Of a stretch of 25,800 bases of DNA, positions 22,346-25,800 are shown in pieces. The notes under the pieces are model-generated. The model saw only the letters and a program-made list of their open reading frames with translations. It did no database searches and had not been told where the DNA came from. How positions within the stretch are numbered: the first letter of the stretch is position 1; every line of letters starts with the position of its first letter. The position numbers and the translations under genes were made by a program. Origin of the DNA: Clostridia bacterium (lineage in GTDB: Bacteria; Bacillota_A; Clostridia; Christensenellales; Aristaeellaceae); contig JAFUDW010000108.1 in the NCBI GenBank assembly GCA_017464225.1, positions 1 through 25,800 of the forward strand, in the 5' to 3' direction.

Positions 22346-23018
22346 GGCGCGCCTCCCTTCCGCCCTGGGCGTTCAGCCGTTTTTCGCCCCAGCGCTGCAG
22401 CCAGGTGAGCACGGTGCAGAACATCAGATAGATCACCGCCACCTCCAGGTACAGCGCCAGCGGCTCGTAATACCGGGCGTTGATTCGCTGGGTGGCCATG
22501 AACATTTCGGCCACCGTGATATTGGCGGTGAGAGAGGTATCCTTCACCATGCTGATCAGGCCGTTGCTCAGGCTGGGAAAGGCCGTGCGCAGCGCTTGGG
22601 GCAGCACGATACGGCGCATGATCTGGGTATAGCTCATGCCCACGCAGTAGCCGGCCTCCATCTGCCCCGCGGGCACGCCCTCCAGCGCGCCGCGCATGGT
22701 TTCGGCGCAGTACGCGCCTTCGTTTACGGCAAACACCAATACCGCCGCCCAGAAGGGCGACATATACATGCCCGCCTTGAGGCCGTAAAACACAACGAAC
22801 AGCTGCACCAGCAGCGGCGTGCCGCGGATGACCCAAATGTAAAACCGGCAGATCTGGCTCAGCACCCTGACGCGCGCGAACTGAATCAGCGCCACCGCAA
22901 CGGCGATGATCATGGCCAGCACAAAGGCGACGGCTGTCAGCGGCAGCGTCATTTTCAGGCCGGGCAGCAGGATCTTGGGGAAGGATTCGACCAGGATGTT
23001 CCAAACGCGTTCGGTCAT
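22338..23018 (-). CDS. Amino acid ABC transporter permease (HisM/GlnP type)
   Basis: The 226-residue inner-membrane protein has about five hydrophobic segments and the EAA-loop region ...[23 protein letters not shown], the hallmark of the HisM/ArtM permease family. [13 protein letters not shown] is the family's conserved N-terminal stretch. The start at 23018 is chosen for AAGGAA just upstream; a start 23 codons earlier (23087) would lie inside the promoter. First gene of the permease-ATPase-binding protein operon, behind a TTGACA/TAAAAT promoter. A single permease gene implies a homodimer. The substrate is a polar amino acid, possibly cystine; this is inferred. Confidence 0.93.
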   Translation of the reverse strand: MTERVWNILVESFPKILLPGLKMTLPLTAVAFVLAMIIAVAVALIQFARVRVLSQICRFYIWVIRGTPLLVQLFVVFYGLKAGMYMSPFWAAVLVFAVNEGAYCAETMRGALEGVPAGQMEAGYCVGMSYTQIMRRIVLPQALRTAFPSLSNGLISMVKDTSLTANITVAEMFMATQRINARYYEPLALYLEVAVIYLMFCTVLTWLQRWGEKRLNAQGGREARHA

Positions 23019-23058
23019 GGGATTCCTTTCAGAAAGGTCAATAACGTGATACCTAAGT

Positions 23059-23087
23059 ATTTTACTCGGAATTGCGGCGGCTGTCAA
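23059..23087 (-). promoter_or_regulatory. Promoter of the amino acid ABC operon
   Basis: On the minus strand, -35 TTGACA (23082-23087) and -10 TAAAAT (23059-23064) have a 17-bp spacer. A CAATCGG-containing partial dyad lies immediately upstream (23092-23111), around -50. Confidence 0.75.
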
Positions 23088-23091
23088 TGGG

Positions 23092-23111
23092 CAATCGGCA
23101 ATTGCGGTTGG
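23092..23111. promoter_or_regulatory. Candidate regulator site resembling the lysR/rrf2 dyad
   Basis: CAATCGG followed by CAATTGC and GGTTG matches the dyad at 10477-10496 at about 15 of 20 positions by eye, including all of CAATCGG. Its place just upstream of the ABC operon -35 suits an activator such as LysR. It could be chance. Confidence 0.3.
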
Positions 23112-23145
23112 CCGTATTTTGTCTTGATTGGTGCCAAAGCTTCCA

Positions 23146-23175
23146 TTGACAGGGGGTTTTGTTCCCTGCTACAAT
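23146..23175 (+). promoter_or_regulatory. Promoter of glgC-glgD
   Basis: -35 TTGACA (23146-23151) and -10 TACAAT (23170-23175) are 18 bp apart. The leader runs about 55 nt to the GTG start at 23238. Confidence 0.72.
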
Positions 23176-23237
23176 AGAAGCAGGTATACACACTTATCCT
23201 CTCACAACAAAATAGTATTGAAGGGAAGGAATACACC

Positions 23238-24410
23238 GTGATACGCAAAAAACAATGCGTCGCTATGCTTTTGGCAGGCGGCCAGGGCAGCCGCCTGGGC
23301 GTGCTGACCCAGCAGATGGCCAAACCGGCAGTGCCGTTTGGCGGCAAATATCGCATCATCGATTTCCCGCTGTCCAACTGCGTCAACAGCGGCATCGATA
23401 CCGTGGGCGTGCTGACCCAGTATCGGCCCCTGGAGCTCAACGCGTACATTGGCTCGGGCGCTCCCTGGGATCTGGACGTGAGCCAGGGCGGCGTTTATGT
23501 GCTGCCTCCTTATCATACCGGTTCCACCGGCGAATGGTACAAGGGCACGGCCAACGCCATCTATCAGAACCTGCCCTTCATTCAGCAGTTTGATCCCGAG
23601 TACGTGCTGATCCTCTCCGGCGACCATATCTATAAAATGGATTACGCCGCCATGCTGCGCCACCACATTGAGCACAAGGCCGACGCCACCATCGCCGTGC
23701 GCCAGGTGCCCTGGGAGGAGGCCAGCCGCTTCGGCCTGATGAACACCAACGAAAAGGGCGATATCATCGAGTTTGAGGAGAAGCCCAAGAATCCCAAGTC
23801 CAACAACGCCAGCATGGGCGTATACGTATTCACCTGGGAAAAGCTGCGCGATTACCTGACCCGCGACGAGCAGAACCCGAACAGCAGCAACGACTTTGGC
23901 AAAAACATCATTCCCATGATGCTGGAAGAGGGCTGCCTGCTGACCGCCTACAATTTCAACGATTATTGGAAAGACGTGGGCACCATCGACAGCCTGTGGG
24001 AAGCCAATATGGACTTGCTTACCACGCCGCTGCCCATTGATCTGCACGATAAAAAGTGGCGCATCTATGCCCGCAACTTCGGCTCCGGCCCCCAGTACGT
24101 GGCCGATACCGCCGAGATCAGCGACAGCCTGGTCACCGAGGGCTGCGAGGTGTACGGCCGCGTACAGCACAGCATCATCAGCACCGGCACCATCGTGGAG
24201 GCCGGCGCGCAGGTGATCGACAGCGTGATCATGCCCGGCGCCATCATCCGCCGCGGCGCTATCGTGCGGCGAGCCATCGTGGCTGAAAACGCCGTCATCG
24301 AGCCCGGCGCCCTGGTAGGCGCAAACGAAGGCTCCATTGCCGTGGTGGCTCAGAACGTGGTTGTGCCTGCGGGCGATACCGTACCGGCCGGCACCCAGCG
24401 CGAGCATTAA
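23238..24410 (+). CDS. glgC: Glucose-1-phosphate adenylyltransferase, catalytic subunit
   Basis: The 390-residue enzyme makes ADP-glucose for glycogen synthesis from ATP and glucose-1-phosphate. It has the nucleotidyltransferase motif [12 protein letters not shown] (13-24), [19 protein letters not shown] (about 29-47), the Mg-binding Asp in [11 protein letters not shown], the sugar-phosphate site FEEKP and a C-terminal left-handed beta helix of hexapeptide repeats (about 290-385). The start is GTG, set by AAGGGAAGGA 8 bp upstream. It is paired with glgD 13 bp downstream, as in many Firmicutes, where GlgC/GlgD heteromers are more active than GlgC alone. No glgA or glgP is in the window. Confidence 0.96.
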   Translation: MIRKKQCVAMLLAGGQGSRLGVLTQQMAKPAVPFGGKYRIIDFPLSNCVNSGIDTVGVLTQYRPLELNAYIGSGAPWDLDVSQGGVYVLPPYHTGSTGEWYKGTANAIYQNLPFIQQFDPEYVLILSGDHIYKMDYAAMLRHHIEHKADATIAVRQVPWEEASRFGLMNTNEKGDIIEFEEKPKNPKSNNASMGVYVFTWEKLRDYLTRDEQNPNSSNDFGKNIIPMMLEEGCLLTAYNFNDYWKDVGTIDSLWEANMDLLTTPLPIDLHDKKWRIYARNFGSGPQYVADTAEISDSLVTEGCEVYGRVQHSIISTGTIVEAGAQVIDSVIMPGAIIRRGAIVRRAIVAENAVIEPGALVGANEGSIAVVAQNVVVPAGDTVPAGTQREH

Positions 24411-24423
24411 GGAGGAGAAAGCC

Positions 24424-25545
24424 ATGAATGATTTGATGGGCTTGATTTATACCGGCGATAACGGCGAACGCTTGGGCGAACTGACCGCCGTGCGCGCCGT
24501 GGCCGCGCTGCCTGTACTGGCGCGGTACCGTGTGATCGACTTTGTGCTTTCCTCCCTGGTTTCCAGCGGAGCGAAAAACGTGGGTATCATCCTGCAGAAA
24601 AACTATTCCAGCCTGATCGACCATCTGGGCAGCGGCAAGGAATGGGATCTGCACGGCAAGCGCCAGGGCCTGGTGCTGCTGCCCCCCTACCAGACGCCCG
24701 ATAACATCGGCGTATACAGCGGCCTGATGGACGCTATCCGCAGCAATATGGTATTCCTGCGCCGCAGCCGTGAGCGCTATGTGGTGGTGACCGACTCGGG
24801 CATCCTCTATACCGCCAATTATGACGATATGGCCGCCCAGCATATCCGCACCGGCGCTGATATTACCCTGATGTATACCAAAAATCCCGGCATGCGCCGC
24901 AGCGGCATCGGCCATTATATCAAGCTGGACGATGAAGGCCGCGTCATGGAGCTGGAGAACCATCCCGTGAACCCCAGCTTTGAAAACACTTATATGGAAG
25001 CCTTCCTGATCCGCCGCGAGCTGCTGATCGAGCTGGCTGACCGCGCCGTGAGCCGCGCGCAGTATCACTTTACCCGCGAGTTGCTCCAGCAGGCCATCCA
25101 TGAGGGCAGCCTCAAGGTTTACGGCTGGTGCAACGATACCCCGGCCTGGCGGCTGGACTCTGTGCAGGCGTACTTTGCCTGCACCAGCGACTTGCTCAAG
25201 CCCGAGATCCGCAAGCAGGTGCTCCGCGATGATCGCCGCGTATGGACGAAGATGCGCGATGAAATGCCCACCCGCTACGCTCCCGGCGCCAAGGTGAAGG
25301 ACAGCCTGCTGGCCGACGGCTGCGTGATTGAAGGCACGGTGGAAAACAGCGTGATCTTCCGCGGCGTGCACGTGCAGAAAGGCGCCGTGGTCAAGAACGC
25401 CATCATCATGCAGGACGGCTACGTGATGAGCGGCGCTCATGTGGAGGGCTGCATCCTGGACAAGCAGGTCACCGTCCGCGACGGCGTGAACCTCTGCGCG
25501 CCCGTTACCTATCCCGTGGTCATCGGCAAGGGCATGACGGTATAA
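24424..25545 (+). CDS. glgD: Glycogen biosynthesis protein GlgD (non-catalytic ADP-glucose pyrophosphorylase subunit)
   Basis: The 373-residue protein is a GlgC paralogue with a degenerate active site: where GlgC has GGxGxRL, this has TGDNGERLGEL, and LSGDHIYK is replaced by VTDSGILYT. It keeps the nucleotidyltransferase fold and the C-terminal beta helix (about 290-370). In Firmicutes GlgD forms heterotetramers with GlgC and raises its activity. ATG at 24424 with AAGGAGGAG about 7 bp ahead is preferred to the upstream open frame, which overlaps glgC. A strong terminator follows 20 bp after the stop. Confidence 0.95.
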   Translation: MNDLMGLIYTGDNGERLGELTAVRAVAALPVLARYRVIDFVLSSLVSSGAKNVGIILQKNYSSLIDHLGSGKEWDLHGKRQGLVLLPPYQTPDNIGVYSGLMDAIRSNMVFLRRSRERYVVVTDSGILYTANYDDMAAQHIRTGADITLMYTKNPGMRRSGIGHYIKLDDEGRVMELENHPVNPSFENTYMEAFLIRRELLIELADRAVSRAQYHFTRELLQQAIHEGSLKVYGWCNDTPAWRLDSVQAYFACTSDLLKPEIRKQVLRDDRRVWTKMRDEMPTRYAPGAKVKDSLLADGCVIEGTVENSVIFRGVHVQKGAVVKNAIIMQDGYVMSGAHVEGCILDKQVTVRDGVNLCAPVTYPVVIGKGMTV

Positions 25546-25564
25546 GCTGTCGCCGTAAAAGCAT

Positions 25565-25589
25565 TCCCCGCCTTCGGGCGGGGATTTTT
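25565..25589 (+). terminator. Intrinsic terminator of glgC-glgD
   Basis: TCCCCGCC (25565-25572), TTCG tetraloop, GGCGGGGA (25577-25584), then TTTTT (25585-25589). A textbook Rho-independent terminator. Confidence 0.95.
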
Positions 25590-25622
25590 AATGGCGGTTT
25601 GAAGGAGGGAAACAAAGAGGTG

Positions 25623-25660
25623 GGGGAACGATAAGGGCCTCCGCGGCCCTTATGATCCCG
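25623..25660 (+). repeat. Isolated terminal hairpin of the repeat family (copy E, cut off)
   Basis: GGGGGAACGATAAGGGCC...GGCCCTTAT repeats the terminal hairpin 1 of the repeat family; the inverted form is at 20756-20785. Stem ATAAGGGCC (25631-25639) pairs with GGCCCTTAT (25645-25653). It points away from glgD in the same sense as the other copies. After ATCCCGC the usual second hairpin is missing and different, AT-rich DNA begins. Confidence 0.65.
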
Positions 25661-25661
25661 C

Positions 25662-25800
25662 GGGGGCTGTTGCACTAACAAAAAGTGCAGCAGCCTCTTT
25701 TACATTAGAAAAAGAGAGAAATAGAGACCAATATCTTTCACATAACCATGGAAAATGGGCATACAAATAAGACTGTCATGATTTTGGATTGGACTTTTCC
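25662..25800 (+). mobile_element. Possible insertion-sequence edge (AT-rich, partial)
   Basis: GGCTGTTGCACT (25665-25676) pairs with AGTGCAGCAGCC (25684-25695) over a 7-bp loop. From there the base composition drops sharply, to about one third GC by eye. GGGGCTGTTGCAC-like ends remind me of some transposon termini. An ATG at 25748 opens a frame to the window end (17 codons), with no clear ribosome site. Alternatively the hairpin is a terminator, since TCTTTTAC follows. Nothing in view proves a transposase. Confidence 0.35.

Overview
The window looks like chromosomal DNA of a GC-rich (about 60 % by eye) anaerobic member of the Clostridia, probably from a gut community. The grounds are family-level only: strong AGGAGG ribosome binding sites, sigma-A type promoters, a GlgC/GlgD glycogen pair, an EtfB / ferredoxin-EtfA / GlcD set of the electron-bifurcating dehydrogenase type, an Rrf2 regulator and a LytS-like sensor kinase. 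No rRNA, tRNA, CRISPR array or prophage block is visible. The genus cannot be named from the sequence.

Layout. 1-410 is an intergenic hairpin-repeat element, followed by a minus-strand sorbitol-6-phosphate dehydrogenase-like SDR (449-1324). 1469-2193 carries two small overlapping genes, a zinc-ribbon peptide and an ArpU/phage-type regulator. 2276-2857 is a minus-strand membrane DUF3267 metalloprotease-like protein. 2970-8269 runs on the plus strand: a secreted SH3/C39-like cysteine peptidase, a DUF1015 protein, a YghZ-type aldo/keto reductase and a Gfo/Idh/MocA oxidoreductase. A partial repeat element (8270-8640) precedes a sugar-phosphate isomerase/epimerase (8655-9410). A LysR gene (minus) and an Rrf2 gene (plus) are divergent, with a dyad overlapping both -35 boxes. 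A fruK-like kinase and an L-sorbose-1-phosphate reductase (sorE) follow. After a second full repeat element (13385-13940) come a BTAD/SARP-like regulator (minus) and, divergent from it, an XRE-receiver fusion regulator overlapping a LytS-like histidine kinase. 16850-20226 is etfB-etfA-glcD, probably a bifurcating lactate dehydrogenase. A third full repeat element (20235-20790) separates it from a minus-strand polar amino acid/cystine-type ABC operon (20795-23018). The window ends with glgC-glgD, a clear terminator, another copy of the repeat's terminal hairpin and an AT-rich segment that may be the edge of an insertion sequence.

How the genes fit together. Many products handle phosphorylated sugars or sugar alcohols (SrlD-like SDR, SorE, FruK-like kinase, YghZ reductase, MocA oxidoreductase, isomerase). 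They could carry L-sorbose-1-P through glucitol-6-P to fructose-6-P. GlgC/GlgD stores the surplus as glycogen, and the Etf/GlcD set oxidises a 2-hydroxyacid such as lactate with NAD and ferredoxin.

The most unusual content is the repeat family. Copies of about 0.4-0.6 kb consist almost wholly of nested hairpins whose stems change in a compensatory way between copies, around nearly invariant segments. The ends carry paired hairpins, and most sit just after stop codons in a constant orientation relative to the gene, often between convergent genes. I do not recognise this family.
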